Of a DNA stretch of 64,000 nt, positions 12,407 through 23,282 are shown piece by piece. This stretch comes from Fulvia fulva. Taxonomy: Eukaryota > Ascomycota > Dothideomycetes > Mycosphaerellales > Mycosphaerellaceae. How positions within the stretch are numbered: position 1 is the stretch's first letter; every line of letters starts with the position of its first letter. A program made the position numbers and the translations under genes. Location of the stretch: positions 3,534,001 to 3,598,000 of the forward strand of contig NC_063019.1 in NCBI RefSeq assembly GCF_020509005.1, written 5' to 3'. Below the pieces are notes generated by a model. That model was not told the DNA's origin. It worked only from the letters and a program-made list of their open reading frames with translations, and did no database searches.

Positions 12407-13224
12407 TATAGTCCTAAAGGATTTAATTCCTCGTTCTTACTTTTAAGAGAGCTATTTAATACTACGCTCTCTAAGAGTAATAACTCCGTAGAAAAATATA
12501 CGACTACGATTCGCCGTCTATACGACGACCTTAAATCTAAAGGCGTCGAGTTACCTAAGACCGCTATAATAGCGTAGACTTTAAATAATCTTACGGACGA
12601 ATACGAGTCGTTTGTTACCTCTATTAGTCAAAGCCTAAGAGCTAATATAGAGGCTTATGCTCTCGAAGAATTGTTTAGTAATTTACTAGACGAATCGCGA
12701 AGATATAGCGCTAAAGATAAGGAAGATAGCGCTTTATTTGTCGGCAATTCTTCTAAAGGAAAGCCTAAGAGATACGGGCCTAAACGGCCGGGAATAAAGG
12801 TCCTAAACACGCTAATTCGAATAAGGTATGTTCCTATTGCGATAAAAAGGGACATATCGAATCTACGTGTTTTAAAAAGAATCCTAATCTAAGAAATAAG
12901 ACTTTTAAGAAAAAGGATAAGGATTCTAAGGAGGATAGCGACGCGCTATTCGCTAACTCTAACGAAGTTAGCAAAGTCGAAGTACTATTCTCTAATATAG
13001 AGGACTTAGGCGGCAAAGAATTAAATTATATCGCCTTTTTAAGCGTAAATAGCGATAATAATCGCGATAAAAGCGCTAAAAGTACCGAGTTTATTCTAGA
13101 TTCGGGCGCTTCCCGGCATATTATAGCAAATAAAGACTATTTCACTACATTCCGGGATACTACTACCGTATTACGGTAGGGTAACGCCGGGAAAATAGTC
13201 TCCTACGGGCAAGGAGATATAAAA

Positions 13225-14061
13225 ATGCGCTTTAAAGACACTAATAAGGTAGTTCTTCTTAAGGATTGCCTTTATACACCCGAGTTTAGCGTAAATCTTA
13301 TAAGTCTAGCGCAATTAGATGCTCGTAATTGCTATGCCCGTCTTAAGAACGGCGTTATAGATTTATATAGCGAAAATAATGCCCTTATAACGCGGGCTAA
13401 CAAAGACAAATCGCTATATAAGTTAGCCGTTTATTCTCCGAATAATAGCCTACCTAAAGACTCGAAAGACAAAGAGGGTACGTTCTATACCCTATCTAAT
13501 AGCGAGAATAATTCGCTAATTTGGCATAAAAGACTAGGACATATAAATCCTAACGCCTTAGAAAAACTAGGCGTAAAGGTAGACAAAAACGATCCTAGGC
13601 TCGTAAATTGCGACATTTGCCTTAAGGCGAAATTTACGCGCAAAATTAATAAAATAAGTAATACGAGCACGAAAGCTAAAGCCTTCCTAGACAAAGTTAG
13701 TTTCGATATCTACGGTCCTATAGAGCCTAGGACTAATTGCGGACTTCGTTATTTTTTTAGCTTTATCGATTATTACTCTAGGTTTATAGAGGCGGATATA
13801 ATTAAGTCTAAGTCCGAAGCTTTTCGTTCTTTTTGTGCCTATAAATTACGTACCGAGAATTCTTTGTCTAATAGCGTAGCCGATAATAAAAGGCCTAAGC
13901 TTAAGATCCTTAAATCGGATAATGCTCTCGAATTTCTAACTAAAGAATTCGAAGAACTAGTACGGAATAGCGGTATTATACGCGAGCTAATTACGCCGTA
14001 TTGTCCGGAGCAAAACGCTAAAATAGAAAGGCCTAATCGTACTATAATGTCTAAAGTATGA
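13225..14061 (+). pseudogene. copia A protease C-terminal part and integrase core
   Basis: The longest open stretch (278 residues) of copia A. It starts internally, after a TAG in a former Trp codon at about 13177. It contains the GAG-pre-integrase zinc motif (residues about 95-140: WHKRLGH, then CDICLKAK) and the integrase catalytic domain beginning SFDIYGPIEP. It ends at TGA (14059-14061) where an Arg codon CGA is expected (SKV-R-AMLYESRLPKYFW continues at 14062). This is a C-to-T change in CpG context. The remainder of the integrase continues to about 14295. Confidence 0.8.
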
Positions 14062-14480
14062 GCTATGTTATACGAGTCTAGGCTACCTAAATATTTTTGG
14101 GGAGAAGCCGTTTTAGCGGCAATTTTTATCTATAATTGTACGCCGTATTCTAGCTTAGGCTTTAAATCCCTATACAAAGTTAGGTACGGGACTAAACCCG
14201 ACCTTAATAATATTAAAATCTTCGGATCTATCGCCTATTATCGTAATCCGAGTCCTAAGAAACTCGAAACTAAGGCAAAAAGGCTATTCTATTAGGTTAT
14301 ACCGACTACGGTAACTATAAACTATTAGATCTAGACTCTAGAAAAGTAGTCTTTACTAGAGACGTAAGAGTCTTAGAAGGAACCTTTTTAGATAGTCCTC
14401 AATCCGAAGAACCCGCTATAGTTAGCGAATTCGAGGTAAACGATAATTTAAAAATTAGCGAGGATATTAAAGCTTCTAGC

Positions 14481-14485
14481 GAACA
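14481..14485. repeat. GAACA target duplication, left
   Basis: Five bases directly before the TGTTAA start of copia B's left LTR, matched at 19941-19945. Removing copia B and one GAACA restores the copia A frame (EDIKASSEQNKIAT). Confidence 0.9.
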
Positions 14486-14703
14486 TGTTAAACAGGTACG
14501 AGTTGCGTAGTAGTAGAAGACGGCGGATTATACGAAAGACGAAGAAGGACCTAATAGGATAGCGTGTATCTATATACAGTATCGCCGGTGTTGGTGTAGG
14601 TGTTTCAGGAGGGACAGCTATACTTAGGACTTGACTAGCAAGCCCTGATTACTAATCCCCCTAAGCACCTAATGTTGACCCTATGACCTGCATATTCTCA
14701 ACA
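14486..14703 (-). repeat. copia B LTR (3' LTR of the minus-strand element)
   Basis: 218 bp. It differs from 19723-19940 at nine positions, all of them CpA versus TpA or TpG versus TpA. Next to it, 14704-14712 read on the minus strand is the polypurine tract GAGTGGGAG. Confidence 0.92.
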
Positions 14704-14857
14704 CTCCCACTCAGGTCAGAAGGTCTCAAACAATCCCTTATACAAGCTAGAGCTGCCTCACAAAGTTTTGAAACTGCTGGCCATTAAGGGGCTTAGTCAG
14801 CCCATCAGCAACTATGTCCTTTGTGTGGCAGCAATCCACTGCAATCTTCTTTTGCCA

Positions 14858-15190
14858 CTAGAGATTCCTGACATAGTGGTATGCCACATCAATATGCTTT
14901 GACCTGTCATGGACATGGGCATCTTTGACAAAGGTCAAAGCTGCTTGATTGTCACCTATAAGCTTCACGGGTCTCAGCTCATCAACAGTACTGCTTGCCT
15001 TGATCCTAGGTTGGAATGAACACTCTCCAACCAGGTCAGGACACCTCATCTCTCTAAGGACTGTAGCAAGAAACTGTGACTGCTTGGCTACTGCATTCAT
15101 GGCCATGAACTCAGCCTCCATTGTTGATGTGGTAACAGACTTCTGCTTCCTACTTAACCAGGACACAGGTGATCCATAAAGGAACCACAC
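14858..15190 (-). pseudogene. copia B RNase H
   Basis: RNase H domain of the copia polyprotein: VSWLSRKQKSVTTSTMEAEFMAM (split here across the family's usual Q-x-x-V-A-L-S-S-x-E-A-E motif), then DNQAALTFVKD and RSKHIDVAYHYVR. The last is the standard copia KHIDI-x-x-H-F-x-R motif. Its frame is separated from the RT by decayed sequence between 15190 and 15605. Confidence 0.85.
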
Positions 15191-15604
15191 ATGTCCAAGG
15201 ATTGAGACTCTGTCTGCCTTGTCTATAGCATAATCAGAATCTGAGTATCCCTAGAGAATACCTCCTCCTCTTCTGTACATCAAGCCCAGGTCTGGGTATG
15301 ATCTCAGATATCTGGAGAGTTTCTTCAAAGCTCTAAGATGTTGCTTTGAAGGGTCAGCAACATATGAGCTGATTCTTCCAAGGGGGAAAGCAAGGTCTGG
15401 CCTTGTCATTGTCATTGGCCACATCCAGGTACCATTGCAACTCTAGTACTCCTGTTTGTTGCACCTCTCATCCATAGTAGCTGAAGGTCTCAGATCCTTA
15501 TAGCTGTCTATAGGTGAGGGTGTGGGTGTGGCCTTCTCTGGAGAGATGCCTATCTTGGCAAGGTTAGTTTGGATGTAGTGTCCTTGATCAAGCTTTACAG
15601 TACC

Positions 15605-16336
15605 TTAGGACCTGTTTCTTGTAATCCTTATTCCAAGGATCTTCTCAGGTTCCCCAAGATCTTTGATCTTGAACACTCTTCTAAATTCAGCCTTGAACCA
15701 CTGAACATCTGACAGCTTTGGAGCTGCAATAGGGATGTCATCCACATAGGTGAGGACCATGATGTCTCTTCCTCTATAGATGAGTAGGCATGGATCCACC
15801 TGGGACTAGGTGGATCCAATCTGTTCTAGCTTGGCAACACAGAGCTTGTTCCAATCTCTAGCTGCTTGCTTCAGTCCATACAGGCTTCTAAGGACCTTGA
15901 AGACCATATTTGGTGGAATTTCAACACCTAGGGGTGGGATCATGTAGATGTCTTCAAGAAGGCTGCTTTCGGTGAAAGCATTGTTCACATCCACCTGGTG
16001 CATCTCAAGATCTCTCTCACATACTACAGCCATGAAGACCCTAAGGGTATTATGCCTAACAGTAGGTGCAAAGGTCTCTTCAAAGTCAACACCATATTTC
16101 TGTGAAAACCCTCTTGCAACCAGTCTTGCCTTGAACTCTTCAATGGCTCCACTGATCATTCTTTTCACATCAAAAACCCACTTAGATGTAACCAGGTTTG
16201 CACCCCTTGGTGGTACAACTGGATCCAAGGTGTTGTTGCTTCCTAAGGCAATAAGTTCTTTCTGGATTGCCTCTTTCCACATATGTCCCCAATTGGGGTC
16301 TCCCACTGCCTCCTTATAGGACTTTGGGATTGGCAC
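15605..16336 (-). pseudogene. copia B reverse transcriptase
   Basis: Copia RT running from PKSYKEAVGDPNWGHMWKEA through GFSQKYGVDFEETFAPTVR, VDVNNAFTESSL and LYGLKQAARDW to LTYVDDIPIAA. It is interrupted by one in-frame TAG (15806-15808), with the frame otherwise unchanged (GST-stop-SQVDPCLLIY). YVDD is intact. Before mutation this was a normal copia RT, so the element decayed fairly recently. Confidence 0.88.
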
Positions 16337-16609
16337 TTCCTGCTAGTAGGCTATAGCCTGCCTAACAGCAGCAAATGCATATCCCTCCACATCATTCAGG
16401 ATTTCCTCAACCTAGCTTATAGTTGGATCAAAATGAAACATCTGAGCAATCAATGCCCTATGATGCTTGGCTTCATGCTCAGCAGAGCCATCATCTTCAT
16501 CCCCCCTTGACCTCTTGTTGCCTGCAAGCTGAGGTGGCTGTTGAGGTTGATCCCCCTGAACAAGTTCCTCTTCCTTTTCTTTTCTTGGAGTCCCCTCTAC
16601 TCCACTCTT

Positions 16610-17640
16610 CTAGTACACTCTAATGTCTTTTGGAGGTTGGGGAAGTTGCACAAACAGAGGCTTTGCCTGGAGCTGCTGTGGCTGCATTGATGAACTGGAG
16701 ACCTGAGTAGGAGGTCTTCCAACGGGGTTTCTCTTCAGGGCTCTGCTTGACTGGTTTGTGAAGGTGATGCCAAGATCCATATCACCCCCCTTCTCATTCT
16801 CAAACCAGTCAACTTGCCCGTGTGTTTTGATGGCTTTCATGTCAGGCTCCCAGAAGAGCCATTGCTTTGTGGTGTTCTCTATATAGCGAACAAAGACAAC
16901 TTCTTTACCCCTATTCATGAGCTCGTCACTTCTCAAGCCTTGAGGTTAGGATCTCGGGTCTACGCAGACCACTGCTTTACATCCCTAGACTCTCAAATGG
17001 TCAACTGATGGTACCTGGCCAGTAAAGGCTTCTTCTGGTGAAAGAGTAGTACCATCTATTATTGGTCCATTTGGAAGTCTGTTTCTGACCACAGTTTGAG
17101 CAATAAGGGCCTCTAGCTAGAATTCAACTAGCATACTCGAGTCCTCAAGCATAGCTCTCACTGTATTCTTAGAGGCTTGGATTGACCTTTCCACAGGTCC
17201 ATTCTGAAGTGAGTTGTAGGCATCAGTTATGTCCATCTGAATGCCAAACTCCTTCTCCCACTGTTTTAGCAAGGAAAGAATTTCCCTTGCACTATCACTA
17301 CGGATTGCAGACAGAAAACACCTTGAGCTGTTCTCTACCTGAACCTTCCATTCCTTTAGAGCTGTAGGAGCATCACTCCTAGCCTTCAAAGGGATTACCC
17401 ACTTCTTCCTTAAGAAGTTGTCTACAATCTCAAGCTAGTACTTGAAGCTAAGTCTTGAGACTGCCCCTTGAAAAGGCCCACAGATGTCAATAGAGATGAG
17501 GGCCAGCCTCTCTCCTTTCCTCTCTATGGCAGGTCCTTTGAACTTCCTCATGTTTGCAAGGGAGCAGACCTTGCAGTTCTAGTGTTCAGAAGGAACAGGA
17601 ATGGGATCTTTTTTGTCAGTGACTCTATGCAGGTTTCTTA
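16610..17640 (-). pseudogene. copia B integrase
   Basis: Pre-integrase zinc region near 17570-17640 (HLSKGLLRNLHRVTD, then NCKVCSLANMRKFKG). Catalytic core near 17117-17500 (LISIDICGPFQG; SAREILSLLKQWEKEFGI; AYNSLQNGPVERSIQ, with the catalytic Glu). Integrase C-terminal region at 16610-16936 (CVFVGY-like segment read as VFVRYIENTTKQWLFWEPD). Several stops separate the open pieces. Confidence 0.8.
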
Positions 17641-17917
17641 GCAGTCCCTTGCTAAGGTGTGCACATCTTCTATGCTATAGCTCCCACTGGTCCTGGGACT
17701 CAGTAGCAGTCATAGCCTGTTCCAATTCACACTCAAAATGTGTACCTAACTTAGACAGATCCAAGTCATGCTCCTGTAGAGAGGCATATGCTTGAGGCAT
17801 AGCTTCAAGCTGCTCTAAAACACTTTGAATGAATGGAACACCCCCTCTCAGCTTTGTCTAGACAACAGGTTTTCCAGAAAGGGATTTAAGGGTGAGACTG
17901 GGTGGTTGGACATCAAA

Positions 17918-18540
17918 CTATTGGCTGAACTGATTCCACGAAACAAGACTAACTCCAAGGCCAGGAACAAACAAGACATTTTCTAAGACAATTTGCTTTC
18001 CAGAAGGACCACCCATTACTGCACTTCCCACATGTGTAGCTTGTAGATAGCCACCCCCAACCTTGATCCACTTCCTCTTTTGAAGAGGCTTCAGTGTCCT
18101 GAATAGTGAATCTTGGTCAGTCATATGTAATAAAGCACAAGAGTCAACCAACCACTCGGACGAGGGGTACTTGCCCTTGGCTTCCACAGTGGAATGGGCA
18201 ACCTCATCAACATCATCATCTTCTGATGGTATCTCAGAGTCTGATGCGTCTTCCTGGGTCGCATGGGCCCTTGCAGGCTTCTTACTAGAGGAGGCCTTTG
18301 GCTTGCGGCTCTCCTTCATCTGCTTTGCAAGGTCCGTCATCACCTTGAGGACATCACGAAGGGTTGGTGATGATGACCTCCTACGAGGTGGTGACGGTTG
18401 TCTCTTAGCAGGGTAGGTAACCCTAGCTAGTTTGTCCTTGTTCCTAACAGCCTGCTGAGCTACAGAAAGGTGTAGGCACTTGCTCATAAAATGGTCACCA
18501 TTGCAGAGATGGCACGTGAGCTTGCCCTAGAAACCCTTCT
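17918..18540 (-). pseudogene. copia B zinc knuckle and protease
   Basis: A CCHC knuckle (CHLCNGDHFMSKC) spans 18480-18525, followed by a Ser/Arg/Lys-rich linker with an acidic stretch. The aspartic protease segment WLVDSCALLHMTDQDSLF lies near 18110-18165; the usual DSGA reads DSCA, so the active site is altered. FVPGLGVSLVSWNQF near 17940 is the normal end of the copia protease region. Confidence 0.82.
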
Positions 18541-19704
18541 TAGCGAATATAGCTGTCCCTTGATGAATCATTGATTCTTGCTTCTCCCTAAGGATTGCAA
18601 GAATGTCTTGTGGTGAGAGATTCACCTAGGCATCAATTGTATCGCGAATTGAGCCAAATGAGTCTGGCAGAGCTACTAAGAGTTGCTAGATCTTTCTGTC
18701 CTCAGTCTTAATGTCTTAGAACTAAGGCGAGATTGAAACAGCCCTCCTTATAATTGAGCTAAGCTCCTACTAGGCGTCATCTATTGACTGGTCCTCTGTT
18801 ATCACGAAATTAGTGTATTGCTAAGGCAAACTTCTTCTAGTAGCGAGAAGTCTTCTCTTGTATTTGGCTTCAGCCTATTCCTACAACTCCTTCGTATGCC
18901 GGATCTCGTATGTCATCTCTTGATCATCTGTCGACAGACAGATATACATCTTATATAGGGCCGTTGCATTGTGCCGTCTGTACGATGCCTTCCTTATCGC
19001 TTGATCCAAAGGAAGGGATGACTCCGATGATATAGAGGGTGTCGCTACAGATAGGGTTGTAGCGGGAATGTCCGTAATAATGTCTTCGAGGACCTAGTTA
19101 ACCTACTTTAATACTAGGTGTATTCTTATCAGCTTGAACTATGTTTCGTGGTTCTCTCTTGTTAGAATAGGTGCTACTCTCTTTCTCGTAAACCTAGTCT
19201 CGTTCTCTATTTTTTGTAAGTTAAGGGACAGGTTAGCTGCCCTTAGGTAAAAGGATGTATTCGGTCGTACGCGATCGGATCGGATCGAAATGGGATAAAC
19301 CGAACGCGAGGTTGATAGCGGAGAGGATGGCTATCCGCCGGGAAGAGGAGGAAAGTCGGTCGGTAAGGATCGTGTTAGTACTAAGACACTGTAGCGTAAC
19401 TCTCTTAGCAGAGGGGGTTTCTAAGACACTACGGCTCTCTTAGAATGAACAGTTAGTCGATACGAACGCGATGTCCGGAGAGCGACTCTTCTTAGTAAGC
19501 TCGCCTACTTGTCTAAGGTATTAGTATAGGCTCCCTAACTCGGAGTATAACAGTGCCTTACTAGGCTCTTTCACGTCTTATATGCACCTATAGCACGGCT
19601 GTAGCTTCCTATACAAGGCGGGTGCGGCCTCTAGTCTGCCTTCCTTTTGTTCTAAAGAGGAATAACTCTAATACGACTTTGTCGAGGGTAAAACACCGAG
19701 TTAC
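18541..19704 (-). pseudogene. copia B gag and leader, RIP-mutated
   Basis: Upstream of the knuckle the minus strand encodes decayed copia gag (fragments such as LLVALPDSFGSI and VNLSPQDILAILREKQESMI near 18560-18690). It carries stops and becomes increasingly CpA/TpG-poor towards 19200. The sequence from about 19250 to 19704 is the leader between gag and the primer site. The 62-residue plus-strand open frame at 19255-19443 has no recognisable similarity. Confidence 0.6.
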
Positions 19705-19710
19705 TAACCC

Positions 19711-19722
19711 GGGCTTATAACC
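19711..19722 (-). other. copia B primer-binding site
   Basis: Read on the minus strand directly after the 5' LTR, the sequence is GGTTATAAGCCC. The complement of the anticodon stem-loop of initiator tRNA-Met is GGTTATGAGCCC, which differs only by a TGA to TAA change expected from RIP. Priming from the 5' half of tRNA-iMet is known for copia-group elements. The assignment is inferred from this match. Confidence 0.6.
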
Positions 19723-19940
19723 TGTTAAATAGGTACGAGTTGCGTAGTAGTAGAAGACGGCGGATCACACGAAAGACGAAGAAGGACCTAATAGGATAGC
19801 GTGTATCTATATATAGTATCGCCGGTGTTAGTGTAGGTGTTTTAGGAGGGACAGCTATACTTAGGACTTGACTAGCAAGCCCTGATTACTAATCCCCCTA
19901 AGCACCTAATGTTGACCCTATGACCTATATATTCTTAACA
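19723..19940 (-). repeat. copia B LTR (5' LTR of the minus-strand element)
   Basis: 218 bp, TGTTAAATAGG to TTCTTAACA. Seven of its nine differences from the left LTR are mutated in this copy (for example GTTGGTG reads GTTAGTG, TTCAGG reads TTTAGG and CTGCAT reads CTATAT) and two in the left copy. Confidence 0.92.
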
Positions 19941-19945
19941 GAACA
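19941..19945. repeat. GAACA target duplication, right
   Basis: Matches 14481-14485. The copia A frame resumes here. Confidence 0.9.
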
Positions 19946-20909
19946 AAATAAAATAGCTACGAAGTAAAACGAGCCGAGTAATAAGAGACTACGCTTAGAT
20001 ACGTCTAGGAAAAATACTTCCGGAAGCGTAGAGGCTCTTAGTCCCGCTATCAACCTCGATAATAGCGATTTCAGCGCTACTCCTTCTATAAATTCGCAAA
20101 ATGGGGCTAATACTACTCGTTCTAGTCCTCTAGAAAATACGAACGACGACGTAGACCCTATATCTATAGAGACGAATAAGGAATTAGCCGGCCCGTCGAT
20201 TTCTATTTACCCGTTAATTTCTAATAATCCGTTAGAATCTAATAGTTCTAAGACTTTAGAAGACGACGGATTAGAAGACGAGCTAGCGCTACTCGCTAAT
20301 TATAGCGGGTAGACCGCCAATCCTATTACTTATAAAGACGCGATTACTAGTCCTAATAAAGTCAAATGGCTAGAGTCTATAAAATCCGAAATAGGCGACT
20401 TAAATAAGCTAAAAACTTGGGACTTAGTTAACCTTCCTAAGGATCGCGTAGCCCTTAAAGGACGGTGGGTTTATAAGACTAAAACCGACGCTAAAGGCAA
20501 TATAATTAAATATAAGAGTCGGTGGGTCGTAAAGGGCTTTAAACAAATATTCGGAGTAGATTACGACGAGACATTTAGTAATACTTGTCGACCCGAAACT
20601 TGGCGTTCGTTATTCTACTTTACGGCTTACAATAATTGGGAAATAAAGCAATAGGACATTAAATTAGCTTTTCCTAATAGCCCTATAGATAAAGAATTAT
20701 ATATCGAACAGCCCTTAGGTTTCGAGGATAATACTCCGAGAGTTTGCCGTCTAAATACGGCGTTATACGGCTTAAAACAAGCCTCTAGACAATAGTACTT
20801 ATACCTTAAGTCTATACTTCAAAAGCTAGGCTTTGTTCCGCTTAAGAAAGACAAGGTAGCGTTTAAAAACGCTAATACGGGCATTATAATAACGTGCCAC
20901 GTAGACGAT

Positions 20910-21428
20910 ATGCTTATATTTAGTCCTAACGAAGGACTAGTTAGGGAACTTAAGGATAACCTCTCTAAGTCGCTAGAACTAAGTGATTTAGGCGACGTAA
21001 ACTACTATCTAGGGATCGAAGTAACGCGTGATCGCGAAAATAAGTCTATTACTCTAAGTCAAAAAGGGTATTTAGATAAGATCCTTACTAGATTTAATAA
21101 GAGAGGTCTTAATCCGGTTAGTAGCCCTATAGAAAATAGCCTACGTCTAGAAAAGAATAAGGAACAAGCTAGTTTAGAGGATACTCGGCTATTTCAAGCC
21201 GAAGTAGGGTCCTTAATTTATCTAGCTACTAAAACAAGGCTAGATATAGGCTACCCCGTAGGGCAAGTAGCTAAATTTGCCTCTAATCCCGATAGCTCAC
21301 ATTTTAAAGCCCTGAATAGGATTTGGAAATACTTGAACGATCCTAAGGCTTACGAGCTAAAACTAGTCTATAAAGCGCAATCGTCACCCCTATTATTAGG
21401 CTATAGCGATGCCGATTGGGGGGGGTGA
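20910..21428 (+). pseudogene. copia A RT C-terminal half and connection domain
   Basis: Open from the YxDD-type box region (DDMLIFSP) through LGDVNYYLGIEV and the thumb (YLATKTRLDIGYPVGQVAKFASNP) to GYSDADWGG. It terminates in a run of eight G (21418-21425). Seven G would keep the frame into DFTTRKSTTGYIF, so a single-base homopolymer expansion separates RT from RNase H. The break may be a real mutation or a sequencing error. Confidence 0.82.
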
Positions 21429-21852
21429 TTTTACGACTAGAAAAAGTACTACGGGATATATCTTTACTATAGGACCTAAAGCGCCTATAAGTTGGCGTAG
21501 TATCCTACAAAAATCGGTCGCGCTATCGAGTTGCGAAGCCGAATATATGGCCCTAAAAGAGACTATAAAAGAGTTCTTATTCCTAAGAGATATATATCTC
21601 GAGATAGGAATTAGTACGGGCCTTAATACTATTCTTACGGATTCTAAATCCGCGATAGAACTAGCTCATAATCCCGAACACCACGCCAAGACAAAGCACA
21701 TCGATATACAATATCACTTAGTTCGAGAGTGCGTTCAAGAAAAAATAATAAGTCTAGAGTATATCCCTATAAAAGAAGAAATAGCGGATATTTTAACTAA
21801 AGCTCTAGACTCGCCGAATTTTAAGAGGCTACGGGACCTTAATTACGGCTAG
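21409..21852 (+). pseudogene. copia A RNase H
   Basis: RNase H domain in the frame after the G8 slip: DFTTRKSTTGYIFTIG, ISWRSILQKSVALSSCEAEYMALKE, ILTDSKSAIELAHNPEHHAK and TKHIDIQYHLVRECV. The acidic catalytic residues and the KHIDI-x-x-H motif are all visible. It ends ILTKALDSPNFKRLRDLNYG, as the family usually ends. Confidence 0.85.
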
Positions 21853-22970
21853 TTCTTATATCATACTAGTACTCTTTTATCCTATTTAGGTTGTGATCCC
21901 TATCTAGGTTTTTAACGAGACTAGTTAGTTTAGAAAACCTTCGTACTCTTTTTCCTTTATTAAAGGTATTTTAACGAGATGAAGTACTCTATAAGGCGTT
22001 AATCGGCGTAAAACGGCCCTTAATTATAGAGCTATGTATAGGCCTTAATCCTAGAACTTAGTTAGGGGTAATAGTAATTAGTTGGTACTTTCATTGTTTT
22101 TCTTTAGAGGGACGCCTTTAGAGAAAGTCATAATTTTCGAATTTTAGAAATTCGATTATAAAATAACGGCTAATCCTACTACTATCAACCGAGATTTAGG
22201 ATACTTTACTTAAGTATACCTAAAAGGTTTTGTAGTCTAGTAGGGTAAAGAGCTGTTATTAACCATAGAATAAGCCGTTTTTAACGTATTACTTTTATAA
22301 AGTAATATTAAGAGGCAATTCGAGCTAAAATACTATTATATACTTAAGAGCTTAGAATTATCTAGAAATAGCGAAGTACGTACGTACCTTATAAGGATAG
22401 GAATACCGAAACGTTTTAGGTTTTAAGGCGTAAAGTCGCTAAAACGGTAGGGTTACCCCCGTCAAAAGTACCTTAATCCTAAAAAATTAGGAACGACGTT
22501 TTAAGTCTATAAGGAATAACTATAGCGAAGCTTTACTATAGTTAAGAAGAGGTCTTTAACTTAGCTTAAGGATTATATCCGACTAGGAGGACGGTATATC
22601 CTATAGACTCTCTTAAAATCGCGCGTACTTAATACCTTATAGCTATCTATACTTCAGAAAAGAGTATAGAAAATAGGCTATTTACCTAAAGAAGGAGAGA
22701 GTCGTCTCTTTAGCCTAAAAACCCCTTAGTAGAAAGGTATTCTCGCCTTGATAGGTAGTATCGATATAAAGCTTATAGGGGTGTATTAGTTTATAAGCTT
22801 TATATAGCTACTTAGCGAGATATACTATTATAAAGCGGTAGACTAACAAATCCAATAGATTCTAACAACCCGTAAGCTCCTAGCATCGCTAGGATCGTAC
22901 GGAAATGCTTGTCTAGGCCGTAATAGGCTAGCGCCGGACTACCGGCTCATAATATCTTTAGAACTAGCTA
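21853..22970. other. AT-rich mutated sequence, no gene seen
   Basis: About 1.1 kb between the end of copia pol and the candidate 3' LTR, strongly depleted of CpA/TpG, with stops in all frames. I recognise no domain. It may be copia A 3' untranslated sequence or the relic of another inserted element. Confidence 0.5.
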
Positions 22971-23282
22971 TGTTCCAATTATATTAAAATCTAGAACGCT
23001 CTAGGTGGTCTAGAAGACAAGCTATGGAATTTAATAGAATCTACGAGATATAACTTCTTACAAATCCGCTTCTTATTATAAATATACTACGTAATAGATT
23101 ACGTAGTATAGAAGGTTCTAGGAGTCTATAATCGAATATAAATAAGAGTAGAATAAGCCCTCTAGATAGGACAAGCAAAAAAAAGCAAGTCTACTACTCT
23201 TAACTACTATTACCTCGACTATTATACTCGATTTTATTACGACTATCTACGAATATCCTAAGGCTAGCTTCCGCTACGAACA
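22971..23282 (+). repeat. candidate copia A 3' LTR
   Basis: The segment starts TGTTCC and ends GAACA, giving a perfect 5-bp inverted terminus (TGTTC/GAACA). It contains an AT-rich TTATAAATATA element near 23077-23087. Its right edge coincides with the abrupt change from CpA-depleted to normal gene-like composition. The 5' partner would lie outside the window. No polypurine tract is visible just upstream, which weakens the call. Confidence 0.45.

Larger units (their letters stand above)
12406..14485 (+). mobile_element. copia A, left fragment: gag (5'-truncated), protease, integrase
   Basis: Ty1/copia polyprotein on the plus strand. Gag starts abruptly at YSPKGFNSSFLLL (12406) because the gypsy A LTR abuts it, and the N terminus is missing. 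A CCHC knuckle (CSYCDKKGHIESTC) lies at about 12828-12870. The protease motif DSGASRH is near 13100. The pre-integrase zinc region (WHKRLGHIN ... CDICLKAK) spans about 13520-13635, and the integrase core spans about 13690-14050. CpA-type decay is milder than in gypsy A. The frame is cut at 14485 by copia B and resumes at 19941. Confidence 0.9.
14486..19940 (-). mobile_element. copia B, complete LTR retrotransposon nested in copia A
   Basis: A 5455-bp Ty1/copia element on the minus strand. Identical-length LTRs (14486-14703 and 19723-19940) both run from TGTTAA to an end in ACA, and both flanks carry GAACA. In minus-strand order: primer site, gag, CCHC knuckle, protease, integrase, reverse transcriptase, RNase H, polypurine tract. 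Coding parts from 14704 to about 18600 keep many CpA/TpG dinucleotides, whereas 18650-19940 is strongly depleted, so mutation is mosaic. Several single in-frame stops and frameshifts leave it inactive. Confidence 0.93.
19941..21852 (+). mobile_element. copia A, right fragment: reverse transcriptase and RNase H
   Basis: Continuation of copia A. A Ser/Asn-rich linker leads to the RT (WLESIKSEIGDLNKLKTW near 20370, GVDYDETFSNTCRP near 20560, LYGLKQASR near 20765, CHVDDMLIFSP near 20900) and RNase H. RNase H includes GYSDADWGG and DFTTRKSTTGYIF near 21400-21460, SSCEAEYMALKE near 21525, DSKSAIEL near 21640 and KHIDIQYHLVRE near 21700. Only a few stops occur before the end at about 21852. Confidence 0.9.

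Noticed and set aside
22861..22867. Minus-strand LTR start TGTTAGAATC at 22867 as the edge of another copia element.
   Set aside because: No matching opposite end, second copy or internal domain was found.
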